51,581 bases of DNA from JBJYKD01 sp049310025 (GCF_049310025.1 NZ_JBJYKD010000023.1:1-51581), one strand, 5' to 3'; shown: positions 41,796 through 51,324, numbered from the stretch's first letter. Translations and numbers: made by a program. The notes: generated from the sequence alone by a model not told the origin.

Positions 41796-41827
41796 AAAAA
41801 GGGAGACTCGAATATGTCTCCCTTTTT
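41796..41827. terminator. Terminator after the malic enzyme gene
   Basis: AAAAAGGGAGAC pairs with GTCTCCCTTTTT around an eight-base loop. It ends the minus-strand operon (stop at 41884) and would also work on the plus strand. Confidence 0.85.
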
Positions 41828-41883
41828 CAATATTATCCCGACGGTTATATTCAATTCTATTATGGGAACGTATCTTGTATCGG

Positions 41884-43095
41884 TCACTTCAGCATAATTG
41901 CCTTCAACTCTTCCGGGTCCATCTGAATTCGGGCCACACCGGTCCTGATGGCAGCCTTAGCCACCTCGCAGGCCACGTGAGCCGCCACTCTCCGGTCAAA
42001 GGCTCCGGGGATGCAGCGGTCGGGCGAAAGCTCTTGCTGTGAAATCAGTGAAGCGATGGCGTGCGACGCGGCCAGTTTCATCTCTTCATTGATATCCTTT
42101 GCCCTGACTTCCAGCGCGCCTCTGAATATGCCCGGGAAGGCCAGAACGTTGTTTATCTGGTTGGGAAAATCGGAGCGGCCGGTGCCCACCACCACGGCTC
42201 CACCCTCTTTTGCTTCATCCGGAAAAATCTCCGGCACGGGATTTGCCATGGCGAAAATCACAGGGTCTTTCGCCATGGTCTTTACCATATCTTTTGTCAC
42301 CACACCCGGCGCGGAGACGCCTATGAATACGTCGGCTCCCTTTAAGGCCTCCCCCAGGCTTCCCTTTAAGCCCGTTCGGTTCGTAATCCCGGCAAGTTCC
42401 TCCTTGCTAAAATCCAGCCCCTCCCGGCCTTTATAAATGACCCCTTTTCTGTCGCATACCACCACATCGCCCGCACCGGCTAAAAGCAGCAGTTTTGCCA
42501 CCGCCACTCCGGCGGCTCCCGCCCCGTTTATTACGACCCTTATGTCTTTAATATCTTTGCCTACTATTTTCAATGCGTTTATAAGCCCCGCCAGTACGAC
42601 CACCGCGGTTCCGTGCTGGTCGTCGTGAAATACGGGTATGTCGAGTTCTGCTTTAAGGCGCCTTTCAATTTCAATACACCGGGGTGCGGAAATATCTTCC
42701 AGGTTAATGCCTCCAAAGGAAGGCGATATGTATTTTACGGTCTTAACTATTTCATCCACATCCTGGGTGTCAAGGCATACGGGAAAGGCATCCACCCCGC
42801 CGAATTTCTTAAAAAGCAGCGCCTTTCCCTCCATGACCGGCATTCCGGCTTTTGCCCCTATATTACCCAGGCCGAGCACCGCCGAACCGTCCGTCACCAC
42901 GGCCACCATGCGGCCTTTGCAGGTATATTTATACACCAGCTCAGGGTTTTTTTGGATTTCCCTGCACGGCTCGGCTACTCCCGGGGTATAAGCAAGACTC
43001 AGGTCCCGGGAATCTTTGAGAGGCACCTTGCTCATCACCTCAATTTTGCCGCCGTTTTCTTCATGGAGCTTCAACGCCTCCGCTTTTAAATCCAT
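41884..43095 (-). CDS. Malic enzyme (NAD(P)-dependent, oxaloacetate-decarboxylating type)
   Basis: A 403-residue short bacterial malic enzyme. It converts L-malate to pyruvate and CO2. Seen: LSLAYTPGVAEPCREI with the catalytic Tyr, VTDGSAVLGLGNIG, the metal-ligand region DIPVFHDDQHGTAVV, the Rossmann loop INGAGAAGVAVAKLL, and AMANPVPEIFPDEA. It is 238 bp after the LeuD-like gene, a gap without any gene. As last enzyme of the operon it links the hydroxyacid chemistry to central metabolism. Confidence 0.95.
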   Translation of the reverse strand: MDLKAEALKLHEENGGKIEVMSKVPLKDSRDLSLAYTPGVAEPCREIQKNPELVYKYTCKGRMVAVVTDGSAVLGLGNIGAKAGMPVMEGKALLFKKFGGVDAFPVCLDTQDVDEIVKTVKYISPSFGGINLEDISAPRCIEIERRLKAELDIPVFHDDQHGTAVVVLAGLINALKIVGKDIKDIRVVINGAGAAGVAVAKLLLLAGAGDVVVCDRKGVIYKGREGLDFSKEELAGITNRTGLKGSLGEALKGADVFIGVSAPGVVTKDMVKTMAKDPVIFAMANPVPEIFPDEAKEGGAVVVGTGRSDFPNQINNVLAFPGIFRGALEVRAKDINEEMKLAASHAIASLISQQELSPDRCIPGAFDRRVAAHVACEVAKAAIRTGVARIQMDPEELKAIMLK

Positions 43096-43333
43096 ATAAA
43101 TACCCCACTTTCTCCTTTTTTCTCCCCGCTTCTTTTACTTCATATAAGTTCAGGTTCCATTTACATAAATTTGCTGCCGGAACTTTAAGAAATTATGTCA
43201 GATATAACGCGCCCTCCTGCACTATTTTAACATGTATAACGGCCGGAGTGCCATATCAGATTTTTCAGTTCTTAAGCCGTTATTCTCTGAACTCCTTAAA
43301 AGCGGTCCTGTTCTTCCCTTACCATGCCAACAT

Positions 43334-43831
43334 TCAGCCGTATATTTCTTTAAACAGCGGTTTTATCCCTCCATTTTCCAGAATTCTTAAAACAAATTCG
43401 GAAAGCCCTTCTCCCTGGTAAGTATCTCCCGACGTCTTGTTAACTATCACCCCGGTAGAAACGTCGATTTCCAGAATGTCGCCTTCCTTCAACCTGCCGG
43501 TAATGCCCGGGCAGGTTATCACAGTCAGGCCAAGGTTTATGGCGTTCCGGAAAAATATCCTGGCAAAAGATTCCGCCACCACCGCACTTACTCCCGATTC
43601 CTTTAAGGTAATGGCGGCATGTTCTCTGGATGACCCGCAACCAAAGTTTTTCCCAGCCACCACTATGTCACCTTTTTGTATTTCTTTTGAAAAACCGGGC
43701 CGAACACCTTCCATACAGTGAGAAGCTATATCCGCTTTGGCCGTCAGTTCTAGATATCTCCCCGGGTAAATCTGATCCGTGTCGATATTGTCGCCAAAGA
43801 GAAATGCTCTTCCGGATATTTTCTGTCTCAT
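43334..43831 (-). CDS. LeuD-type small subunit of an aconitase-family hydro-lyase
   Basis: A 165-residue swivel-domain subunit. GRAFLFGDNIDTDQIYPGRY and GKNFGCGSSREHAAITLKES are diagnostic of LeuD/homoaconitase small subunits. Start at ATG 43831, sharing a base with the large-subunit stop (TAATG). No leucine genes are near. Members of this family include isopropylmalate, homoaconitate, dimethylmalate, citraconate and maleate hydro-lyases; context favours a malate-forming one. Confidence 0.9.
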   Translation of the reverse strand: MRQKISGRAFLFGDNIDTDQIYPGRYLELTAKADIASHCMEGVRPGFSKEIQKGDIVVAGKNFGCGSSREHAAITLKESGVSAVVAESFARIFFRNAINLGLTVITCPGITGRLKEGDILEIDVSTGVIVNKTSGDTYQGEGLSEFVLRILENGGIKPLFKEIYG

Positions 43832-45099
43832 TATCTGTCCTCCTCCATATATTCTCTCGGATCCACGATTTTCCCCGCCAGCGCGCATGCGGCTGCTGTG
43901 GCCGGGGAAGCAAGGTATATGTCGGCGCCGGTGCTACCCATCCGTCCCGGGAAATTCCTGTTGGTGGCCGTAACGCAAACCTCGCCCGCGGCAATGACCC
44001 CCTGGTGAGCTCCAAGGCACGGGCCGCAACCGGGCGTGCTGAAAGTTGCTCCGGCTTTAACCAAAGCCTCCACATAGCCTCTCTTTATAGACTCTATAAA
44101 TACTTCATTTGAAGCCGGGATAATAATGAGTCTGGTTCTTTCATTTATCTTCCTTCCTTTCAAGATTCTATAAGCCCACTCAATATCTTCAATCCTGCCG
44201 CCGGTACATGACCCTATGAATACCTGATCCACTTTTGTGCCGCAAACCGCGCTTACGGGGACTACGTTATCAACACTGTGCGGGATGGCCACCTGGGGCT
44301 CAAGGTTGGAAACATCGAAGGTATATACCTCGCTGTACCTATAATCAGGGTCTGTAACAGGAATATCCAGATCTTCTATCTTCACGCCTCTTTTTCCGAG
44401 GTAACCGAAAGTTACTTCATCCGGCTGTATATATGATGTCTTAGCTCCCATTTCCACAGACATATTGCATAAAACCATCCGACCGCCGATATCAAGATTT
44501 TTAACGGTTTCACCGGCAAATTCCACAGCCTTATAAACCGCCGCATCGGTACCAAGTTTTCCCAATATATGAAGTATTATATCTTTGGGCAGAACGCCGG
44601 GCTGCGATTTTCCATTTATTTCTACTTTAATTACTTCAGGCACCCTGAACCATAATTCCCCCGATATGAGAATACACGCCAGATCCGTAGCGCCAACGCC
44701 CGTCCCGAACGCGCCAAAAGCTCCGTGAGTGGTGGTATGAGAGTCGGTTGCTACCAGGATCATGCCCGGGTACACCAGCCCGGCTTCGGGCATGACCTGG
44801 TGGCACACTCCTGAATTAATATCAAATAAATGCTTGATGCCGTGCTTCCAGACAAATTCTCTCATCACTCTGTGATTCGCCGCCGATTTTATTGTGGGAG
44901 CCGGAGCGTAGTGATCGAAGACGAAAACCACCTTTTCCGGGTCCCAGACCTTTTTTCCTCCCATTTCTTCAAAAGATTCTATAACCTGCAGATAAAGATC
45001 ATTTACTTCGGCAAGGTCTACCCTGCATGTAACTATTTCACCGGCTCTAACCCTCTCTTTCCCCGACGCCCTTGCCAGAATTTTTTCCAGTGCGTGCAT
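43831..45099 (-). CDS. LeuC-type large subunit of an aconitase-family hydro-lyase (4Fe-4S)
   Basis: A 422-residue subunit. It has VFVFDHYAPAPTIKSAANHR, GVCHQVMPEAGL, ATDSHTTTHGAFGAFGTGVG, and the cluster cysteines in FIGSCTGGRIEDI and TPGCGPCLGAHQG. It adds or removes water across a carbon-carbon double bond. With its small subunit it is coupled by TAATG. It follows the LarA-type gene by 32 bp. Substrate maleate, citraconate or a methylated malate is inferred from the racemase and malic enzyme neighbours. Confidence 0.9.
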   Translation of the reverse strand: MHALEKILARASGKERVRAGEIVTCRVDLAEVNDLYLQVIESFEEMGGKKVWDPEKVVFVFDHYAPAPTIKSAANHRVMREFVWKHGIKHLFDINSGVCHQVMPEAGLVYPGMILVATDSHTTTHGAFGAFGTGVGATDLACILISGELWFRVPEVIKVEINGKSQPGVLPKDIILHILGKLGTDAAVYKAVEFAGETVKNLDIGGRMVLCNMSVEMGAKTSYIQPDEVTFGYLGKRGVKIEDLDIPVTDPDYRYSEVYTFDVSNLEPQVAIPHSVDNVVPVSAVCGTKVDQVFIGSCTGGRIEDIEWAYRILKGRKINERTRLIIIPASNEVFIESIKRGYVEALVKAGATFSTPGCGPCLGAHQGVIAAGEVCVTATNRNFPGRMGSTGADIYLASPATAAACALAGKIVDPREYMEEDR

Positions 45100-45131
45100 A
45101 TGAGTTCTCCTTTCTTTAATATTACTTTATC

Positions 45132-46382
45132 TTACTCTACATATGGAAGGGTGGAATTTGCATAAGGCAATACAAGAACTTTTGCATCTGCACCGTATTC
45201 TTTTAATGCCTCCTTTAAAGCATCCTGTGCGGACTCGGCGGGTATAAAAAAGATCTTTTTAACCAGATCTTTATCCAGGCTGGAAACAAGATAAACCTTC
45301 ACTCTTTCGAGGACCATGCATATTACTGCCGCCTTGTGAGCTCCCAGTTTAAAATCCTTCTGAATCCATTCGACGCAATCATGGGGGCATTTGGCCCTCA
45401 ACATCCAGTCTTCGAAAGTAGCCTCACCGAGCCCCTCCCGGCATTCGGCGAGAAGTATAATACTTCCGCCGTCTTTTACGGCGTAACTGGCATTTTCAAG
45501 GCCTTTTTGGGCTTGGTACAGGTTTATATCTTTCGGAAAGCCGCCGCAGGACGCAACTACGATGTCCACCTTTTCGTCTATATTTCGTTTATACATTTTG
45601 TCAATGTATTTAGCTCCCTCGCGGTGGGCTTTAACCGGGTCTCCGGCCACCACTTTTACTATCTCCTTATGGCTGTTTAAAACCGCATTTACAATGAATT
45701 TGACTCCTGCGATGCGCCCCGCTTCTTCTATATCTTCACGCATGGGATTCCCGTCGGCTCTTCCGGGCATTGTGCCAGGCCTGATCATCATGATGTGATT
45801 CGTCTCAATAGTCTTTTTGCTGCAAACCCCGGGAAGGAGGGCTTTATCCCCGCCGCTGTATCCCGCTTTATAGTGAAACTCAAGATTTCCAGTAGCTATA
45901 ACAAGGTCGGCGTCGGCCACGGGCTTGAAAACCTCCACCGGAGTGCCTCGCTTTGTTGTGCCCAGGTATACACAATCATTTATGTCATGGTCTATACACC
46001 TTACCTTGCTGTAAACATCTTCGCCCACAAGTTTTCTCTTTTCTTCTTCCGTATGTTTTCTATGATAACCCAATCCAAATATTACTTTAATATCACCGTA
46101 TCTGACACCTGCTTGGTTTAATTCTTCAACTATAGGCGGAACCAGGATGTGTGAAGGCGAAGGTCTTGAAATGTCGCTGGCAAGGATTACTACTCTTTTT
46201 TTCCCCTTCGCTAATTCTTTTAATGAAGGGCTGTTTATAGGATTATTAATAGCATTTCTTACTTCACTGAACGGCTCTTTTACTCCTGGCAAGTCCTGAG
46301 GATTTAATATTGCATATAGATTCTTATCGTTTATATCAACATTTATATATGATGACTTATATTTCAATAGCACAGTAGACAA
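45132..46382 (-). CDS. LarA-family nickel-dependent hydroxyacid racemase
   Basis: A 416-residue LarA-type protein. Residues matching the lactate racemase centre are present: His in GLGYHRKHTEEE (107), His170 and the cofactor-bearing Lys180 in EFHYKAGYSGGDKALLPG, and His196 in ETNH. The cofactor is the nickel-pincer nucleotide; its makers LarB/C/E are not in this window. The superfamily includes lactate, malate, hydroxyglutarate and other racemases. Placed before a hydro-lyase and malic enzyme, a malate racemase is the best guess. The start is TTG 46382 behind GGAGGAG. Confidence 0.85.
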   Translation of the reverse strand: MSTVLLKYKSSYINVDINDKNLYAILNPQDLPGVKEPFSEVRNAINNPINSPSLKELAKGKKRVVILASDISRPSPSHILVPPIVEELNQAGVRYGDIKVIFGLGYHRKHTEEEKRKLVGEDVYSKVRCIDHDINDCVYLGTTKRGTPVEVFKPVADADLVIATGNLEFHYKAGYSGGDKALLPGVCSKKTIETNHIMMIRPGTMPGRADGNPMREDIEEAGRIAGVKFIVNAVLNSHKEIVKVVAGDPVKAHREGAKYIDKMYKRNIDEKVDIVVASCGGFPKDINLYQAQKGLENASYAVKDGGSIILLAECREGLGEATFEDWMLRAKCPHDCVEWIQKDFKLGAHKAAVICMVLERVKVYLVSSLDKDLVKKIFFIPAESAQDALKEALKEYGADAKVLVLPYANSTLPYVE

Positions 46383-46515
46383 AGTAAATCGCTCCTCCGA
46401 TCGTTATACCTTATGCGAACAAATCATCACAATCGTGTAAGACGACCTTTTTATCTTTAATTATGATTTATTATTTCAATTCTTAATATTGTTTTAATTA
46501 TCATAACAAAGTCAA

Positions 46516-46562
46516 ATGCAAGATAATATTTGCTCGATATTAACGCAAACATTATCTTGCAT
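46516..46562 (-). other. Intercistronic hairpin between tctC and the racemase gene
   Basis: ATGCAAGATAAT pairs with ATTATCTTGCAT, with an inner TTTGC/GCAAA stem. There is only a weak T-rich tail, so it is more likely an RNA-stability or partial terminator element than a full stop. Confidence 0.5.
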
Positions 46563-46603
46563 TATTATCAATGTTTAATGTCCATTTTTTTGCTATTCTT
46601 GTT

Positions 46604-47617
46604 CTATTTAATTAGTCCAATTTCGGTAAACACATCTTTATATTTTTCTTGAGTTTCAAGCCACATCTTTTTGAACTCTTCCGGTGTGCTGTATTTAGGT
46701 GTTAAACCTAAATCAATAATAGCCTGTTTTATTTCCGGGTCATTAATCGTTTTCTTAAAGGCTTCTACCAGTTTGTGTTTTACTTCTTCAGGCATATTTT
46801 TAGGAGCGCCAAATCCTTGCCATAATATCTCTGAAAAATCATAACCTAGCTCTTTAAAAGTCGGTACATCTTTGTAAACCGGGTCATCAATTCTTTCTTC
46901 ACCTGTTTCAGCTAAAGCTGTAACCTGTTTTGATTCCATGAATTGTTTAAAGTCAACGGGGCTCAGCATTGCTGCCTGGATATGGCCACCCAAAAGTGCC
47001 GCAACAGCATTGGAGCCGCCATCAAAGGTTACATCTTCTATTTCTATTCCTGTTGTTTTCTCAAACAGGGCGGTGGCCATGTGTGTGGAACCACCTACAC
47101 TCGTATGGCCAATTTTTATTTTACCAGGATTTGTTTTTGCATAATTTATAAATTCGTCAAGGGTCTTCCACTCTGAATCACTTTTTACAGCTAAAATCTG
47201 AGGTGAAATAGCAGCTAAAGCAATAGGTTCTAACTCTTGAGCATAATCAGTGGGTGATTTCTTTAAAACCGAGCTGGTAATCATACCAGTGTTAACGGAA
47301 CCTATAGTATAACCATCAGGCTTTGAATTCATTAGTTCATTTGCACCGATGGTTGTAGATCCTCCCGGTTTATTTTGGACTATAACTGGTTGACCCAGAT
47401 ATTTCTCAAGTCCTTTTGCTACAGTACGGCCAAGCAAGTCTGTGCTTCCGCCGGGGCTGTTTGGAATTATCATGGTTATAGGTCTTTCGGGATATTTGAT
47501 TTCATTTTTGTCTTGGTCCTGAGGCTCTGTTGAATTAGAATTTCCGCCACAACCCGTAAGGGCCATCGCCAGAACTAGCATTAATACAGTCAGACTAACT
47601 AACGCTTTCTTTTTCAT
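46604..47617 (-). CDS. tctC: TctC-type solute-binding lipoprotein of a tripartite tricarboxylate transporter
   Basis: A 337-residue Bug/TctC protein. The signal peptide ends in ALTGCGGN (lipobox Cys near 23). YPERPITMIIPNSPGGSTDL, the binding-loop GGSTTIGANELMNSKPDGYT and PKNMPEEVKHKLVEAFKKT are typical. Such proteins bind carboxylates. SD is GGAGGGTAAATTC. Confidence 0.95.
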   Translation of the reverse strand: MKKKALVSLTVLMLVLAMALTGCGGNSNSTEPQDQDKNEIKYPERPITMIIPNSPGGSTDLLGRTVAKGLEKYLGQPVIVQNKPGGSTTIGANELMNSKPDGYTIGSVNTGMITSSVLKKSPTDYAQELEPIALAAISPQILAVKSDSEWKTLDEFINYAKTNPGKIKIGHTSVGGSTHMATALFEKTTGIEIEDVTFDGGSNAVAALLGGHIQAAMLSPVDFKQFMESKQVTALAETGEERIDDPVYKDVPTFKELGYDFSEILWQGFGAPKNMPEEVKHKLVEAFKKTINDPEIKQAIIDLGLTPKYSTPEEFKKMWLETQEKYKDVFTEIGLIK

Positions 47618-47708
47618 GAATTTACCCTCCTGTTTATCATATTTATATCTTTAATTAGATAAATTTATTAGAATGATAAAGATTTTTATAACACTATAAT
47701 TTTAAAGT

Positions 47709-49217
47709 TTAAATCACCTCCGCTTTTCTTGCCCTTATTGCTCTGTAAATTGCCCTTAATATGCTGAACAATAATACGGCAAGACCTATTTTAAGCATTG
47801 TGCCCGCAAGCGGGCGAGATAACAGTGTCATAAAGCTGCCATTTGATATAATCATGCCCTGTACCAGGCCTTTTTCTATAGTAGAGCCCAGGAACATTCC
47901 TATGACCAGTGGCGCTAAATCAAACTTTGCCTGTTTCAGTATAAAGCCTAAGATACCGAAAAGCAAAAGTAAACCTAAATCAAAAAGACTGTTGTTTATG
48001 GCATACGCGCCTGTAAAAGTTATTACCATTACAATGGGTAACAGTATTTTTATCGGAATTTTCAATAAAGACGCAAACACACCTACTAAAGGCAGGTTAA
48101 TGATGAGCAGCAACACATTGCCGACGTAAAGACTGGCGATAATTGCCCAGAACAGATCCGGATTGGTGCTCATCAGCATTGGCCCTGGGGCTACGCCGTG
48201 AATCATGAAACCTGCCAGCAAAAGCGCACCGCTTGAGTTAAAGGGTAGCCCCAGAGATAAAAGCGGCACCATCTGGGCAGCGTTTGCAGCGTTGTTTGCC
48301 GACTCAGGTCCGGCCACACCTTCAATAGCACCATGGCCCCATTCCTCGGGGTGCTTGCTTAATCGTTTTTCTACCGCATAAGAAACGAATGTAGATATTG
48401 TCATTCCGGGCCCTGGCATAAGCCCTATTAAAAACCCAAGGATACCGCCGCGAAACATTGGCGGCAGCGAGCGTTTAAGCTCTTCACGGTTCGGATACAG
48501 ATCCCTGAATTTAAACTTCATCATTTCTCCCTGTTTTTCAGGTTGGCAAATGGAAGCCAATATCTCACCGACACCGTAAAGGCCCATGGTGAAGATAATA
48601 AATTCAATGCCGTCTTCAAGATTTATAATCCCCATGGTAAATCTGCTCACACCAGTCATAGGGTCAAATCCTATGGTGCTCACCATCAACCCTATCATCA
48701 CCATGAGGGCGGATTTTAAAGGAGATTTGCCTGAGATGTTAAATAATAAAACCAAACCCAATATTGCAATAGCAAAATATTCAGGAGGGCCAAAGGCTAG
48801 AGCCGCTTTTGCAAGCATGGGAGCAAAAAATGTTAGGCCAATGGTGCCCATGGTGCCTGCAATAAATGAACCTATGGCTGCTACGGCTAAAGCTGCTCCT
48901 GCCCTCCCTTTTTTTGCCATTTCGTATCCCTCGATGCAAGTCACTACTGAAGCCCCTTCTCCCGGAATATTAACCAGAATTGAAGTGGTGGAGCCGCCAT
49001 ACATTGCACCATAATATACACCACAGAACATGATCATTGCTGTGGCTGGCGATAATCCATAACTTGCCGGCAGAAGCAAGGCAAGAGCCCCAGTTATTCC
49101 TAGACCCGGCAGGACACCTGTTAAGGTCCCTATCAGCACGCCGATTATCGAAGCGATAAAATTTGTAGGGGTCATAACAGCCGCCAAACCGCTTAGCAAA
49201 GAGCTTACTGTAGACAA
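47709..49217 (-). CDS. tctA: TctA-type large membrane subunit of a tripartite tricarboxylate transporter
   Basis: A 502-residue, about twelve-helix TctA. It has GTLTGVLPGLGITGALALLL, YGAMYGGSTTSILVNIPGEG and the repeat-like GPGMTISTFVSYAVEKR, which are family marks (the PGxG-type substrate loops). The start is TTG 49217, eight bases after GGAGG. An ATG four bases upstream lies in another frame. It is 17 bp after tctB. Confidence 0.95.
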   Translation of the reverse strand: MSTVSSLLSGLAAVMTPTNFIASIIGVLIGTLTGVLPGLGITGALALLLPASYGLSPATAMIMFCGVYYGAMYGGSTTSILVNIPGEGASVVTCIEGYEMAKKGRAGAALAVAAIGSFIAGTMGTIGLTFFAPMLAKAALAFGPPEYFAIAILGLVLLFNISGKSPLKSALMVMIGLMVSTIGFDPMTGVSRFTMGIINLEDGIEFIIFTMGLYGVGEILASICQPEKQGEMMKFKFRDLYPNREELKRSLPPMFRGGILGFLIGLMPGPGMTISTFVSYAVEKRLSKHPEEWGHGAIEGVAGPESANNAANAAQMVPLLSLGLPFNSSGALLLAGFMIHGVAPGPMLMSTNPDLFWAIIASLYVGNVLLLIINLPLVGVFASLLKIPIKILLPIVMVITFTGAYAINNSLFDLGLLLLFGILGFILKQAKFDLAPLVIGMFLGSTIEKGLVQGMIISNGSFMTLLSRPLAGTMLKIGLAVLLFSILRAIYRAIRARKAEVI

Positions 49218-49233
49218 TCATCTCACCTCCTTT

Positions 49234-49677
49234 TTAAGGTAACAATACACCCAGCATTTTTTCAAAAACGATGTAAAAGCCTAGAGATGTCCCCGCCGAG
49301 ACAATAACGGGCAGGACCCATCCCTGGACTTCCGTGACTTTTAAGAGATGCACCATTACGACAAACGTTGCTATCAGGAAACCTGTGTAATCCAACATAA
49401 ATACATAGACAATACAACCGGCTACAAATTTGACAAGCTTTACAATATCTATTTTAGGGGCTGTATCGTCATCTTTTTTGTTGGCCTTTTTATTATCTTT
49501 TTTCATCATTACCGAAATAAAATTTATAATCGAAAGAAACACTGCCATAGCGCCCACAATGGTTGGCATGAATCCTACCCCGGGTTGACTGGCCGAACCA
49601 AAAGAAAGCCCTTTGGCCATATACAGGTATCCTATGCTAATAATTATAAGAGCACCTGAAACAACCTTTTCTACCAT
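49234..49677 (-). CDS. tctB: TctB-type small membrane subunit
   Basis: A 147-residue protein with four membrane helices, matching TctB in size and place. It has GYLYMAKGLSFGSASQPGVGFMP near the start. ATG 49677 is chosen; an SD, GGAGGTGAAG, lies before it. Confidence 0.88.
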   Translation of the reverse strand: MVEKVVSGALIIISIGYLYMAKGLSFGSASQPGVGFMPTIVGAMAVFLSIINFISVMMKKDNKKANKKDDDTAPKIDIVKLVKFVAGCIVYVFMLDYTGFLIATFVVMVHLLKVTEVQGWVLPVIVSAGTSLGFYIVFEKMLGVLLP

Positions 49678-49741
49678 GTCTTCACCTCCTACCAAGCTTG
49701 CATGATGCGAATTCGCTCCGGTTGAATTCCAATATTAAGTG

Positions 49742-51142
49742 CTATATTATGCTGCCTTCAACAATCCAGTTCTCTAAATACTTTTTAGTACCATCTATCA
49801 GTTGATTGAACAATGCCTCTGCATCGTCTCTCTTTAATCTCGCCACCGAAGGATCATTATAAAATGTTTCAAACAATTTCTGTTTGTTTTTACTGAAATA
49901 TGCTTCGATTAAATTTTGTTGATTTACTGAATGCTGCATCAAAATAGCTTTGATGTTTGGATGTATCTTGCCGGAATATACGGGTTTTACGCTATCATTG
50001 GAAAATACTGCATTGGTCTCTACAACGGTTCCTAAAGGAAGATCTGGCAGCTGGCCATAATTGGGAAGATTGACATTTGTTACTAGGACATGGTGCCCCA
50101 GTATGGCTCTGATCTGGTCGACTCCTTCCTCACCCGATAGCTCTAATTCAGCCTTTTCTTTTCCTTCAATCTGCATCAAAGTTTTCTGTATTTTAGCCTT
50201 TTCTTCCTCTTTCCTGTACGAAACCGGCGTAATATTGAATCCCCATTTAATAATTTCATCGGGTGAGTTGAGATAAGATGATGGCATGAATTCAGCAAGG
50301 TGCCTGTCCCCCGCTGCGGCCATTACTCCAAATCTCCTGAACAAATCGAATTTGACCTTTTCCTTGCAGCTGAAGTATTTTGTTCTCACAGCATTGTTCC
50401 TATCTTTTTCCAATACATAACCGCTTTCCCAGTTCTGCTCTACAAACTTTGCAAAAAGCGGCATGAGGTCTGTGGTCTTATATTTAGCCTCCGTAACCCA
50501 TGTAAAATGGTTTAGCCCCTGTACATTTATTTTGATGGCTCTTCTATCGATTTGATCCGGATCGCCCGTCATCAGTTTATACATTTCCTTGAGCAGTATT
50601 TGCGCTTTAAACACTTCATGGCAGCATCCAAAAGCTTTGATCCCGGGAAACTCTTTATAAAGAGTCGCCACACATATTGCCATCGGATTTGTGTAGTTGA
50701 TTACCCATGCACCGGGGCATTTTTTTCGTATCTTCCTTGCAAATTCTCTGTACGCAGGTATCACTCGAAGAGCCCTGCTGAACCCTCCGGGGCCCACGGT
50801 ATCTCCTACCGACTGATAAATACCGTATTTCTCGGGCAGATGGACGTCTACCTCCATTTCATCAAAAGTTCCGGGGAGTATGGATATTACAACAAAATCC
50901 GCACCGGTCAGTGCTTCATCCAGGTTTTCGTAGACTTCGCATGTCCAGTTGCTCTTTATCAGGTCCTTATTATCCTTTATCAATACTTCAAAGTATTTTT
51001 TATTCCTTAAAGCAGCCTCTTTATCGATGTCATAAAGTCTGAGAACCCCTGAAACATCTTGCTGGCACAGTATATCTCCCATGAGCTTTTTAGCCCATGC
51101 TTTAGACCCCCCTCCGATATAGCAAATTGTAGCATTAGACAT
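49742..51142 (-). CDS. Glycoside hydrolase family 4 enzyme (alpha-galacturonidase-like)
   Basis: A 466-residue GH4 enzyme. This family uses NAD+ and Mn2+ in a redox elimination mechanism. Seen: the NAD-binding start CYIGGGSKAWAKKLMGDI, VVISILPGTFDEMEVD, GPGGFSRALRVIP, INYTNPMA, the metal-ligand motif FGCCHEVFKAQ, and VQGLNHFTWV. CHEVF instead of CHSV or CHGF resembles alpha-galacturonidase-type members. ATG 51142 follows GGAGGGTGG. It heads the operon, 65 bp before tctB. A uronide or galacturonide connected with the imported acid is possible, not shown. Confidence 0.85.
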   Translation of the reverse strand: MSNATICYIGGGSKAWAKKLMGDILCQQDVSGVLRLYDIDKEAALRNKKYFEVLIKDNKDLIKSNWTCEVYENLDEALTGADFVVISILPGTFDEMEVDVHLPEKYGIYQSVGDTVGPGGFSRALRVIPAYREFARKIRKKCPGAWVINYTNPMAICVATLYKEFPGIKAFGCCHEVFKAQILLKEMYKLMTGDPDQIDRRAIKINVQGLNHFTWVTEAKYKTTDLMPLFAKFVEQNWESGYVLEKDRNNAVRTKYFSCKEKVKFDLFRRFGVMAAAGDRHLAEFMPSSYLNSPDEIIKWGFNITPVSYRKEEEKAKIQKTLMQIEGKEKAELELSGEEGVDQIRAILGHHVLVTNVNLPNYGQLPDLPLGTVVETNAVFSNDSVKPVYSGKIHPNIKAILMQHSVNQQNLIEAYFSKNKQKLFETFYNDPSVARLKRDDAEALFNQLIDGTKKYLENWIVEGSII

Positions 51143-51240
51143 TGTACCACCCTCCATCGCAATATCCTGCTGTATTGTTAGTTTAAGGAAAACTTTTTAA
51201 TCTACAGAATATCTTTCTGCATTTCCCTCATGCTATTTTA

Positions 51241-51255
51241 GCAAATATTATGCCA
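51241..51255 (-). promoter_or_regulatory. Sigma-54 (-24/-12) promoter of the GH4-Tct-racemase operon
   Basis: The minus strand reads TGGCATAATATTTGCT. GG (51254-51253) and GC (51242-51241) are ten bases apart. TGGCA and TTTGCT are near-consensus -24 and -12 boxes. The expected start at about 51230 gives an 88-nt leader before the GH4 gene. Confidence 0.75.
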
Positions 51256-51290
51256 GATTTCTCGAAAATGTTTTTTTCCTGATAATAACG

Positions 51291-51324
51291 AAAAAAACAC
51301 CCTGCCGGAACAGGCAAAGTGTTT
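51291..51324 (-). terminator. Terminator of the sigma-54 activator fragment
   Basis: The minus-strand stem pairs ACAC...GCCTG with CAGG...GTGT around TTCCGG and runs into TTTTTTTCG. It lies 55 bp past the stop of the fragment at 51379. Confidence 0.75.

Noticed and set aside
43334..45099. Reading the LeuCD-type genes as leucine biosynthesis
   Set aside because: No leuA or leuB is near. Neighbours are a Tct carboxylate importer, a hydroxyacid racemase and malic enzyme, which point to catabolism. A leucine role is not excluded by sequence alone.
48970..49221. ATG-started frame overlapping the start of tctA
   Set aside because: It is out of frame with the clear TctA protein. The TTG at 49217 gives the conserved TctA N-terminus with a good SD.
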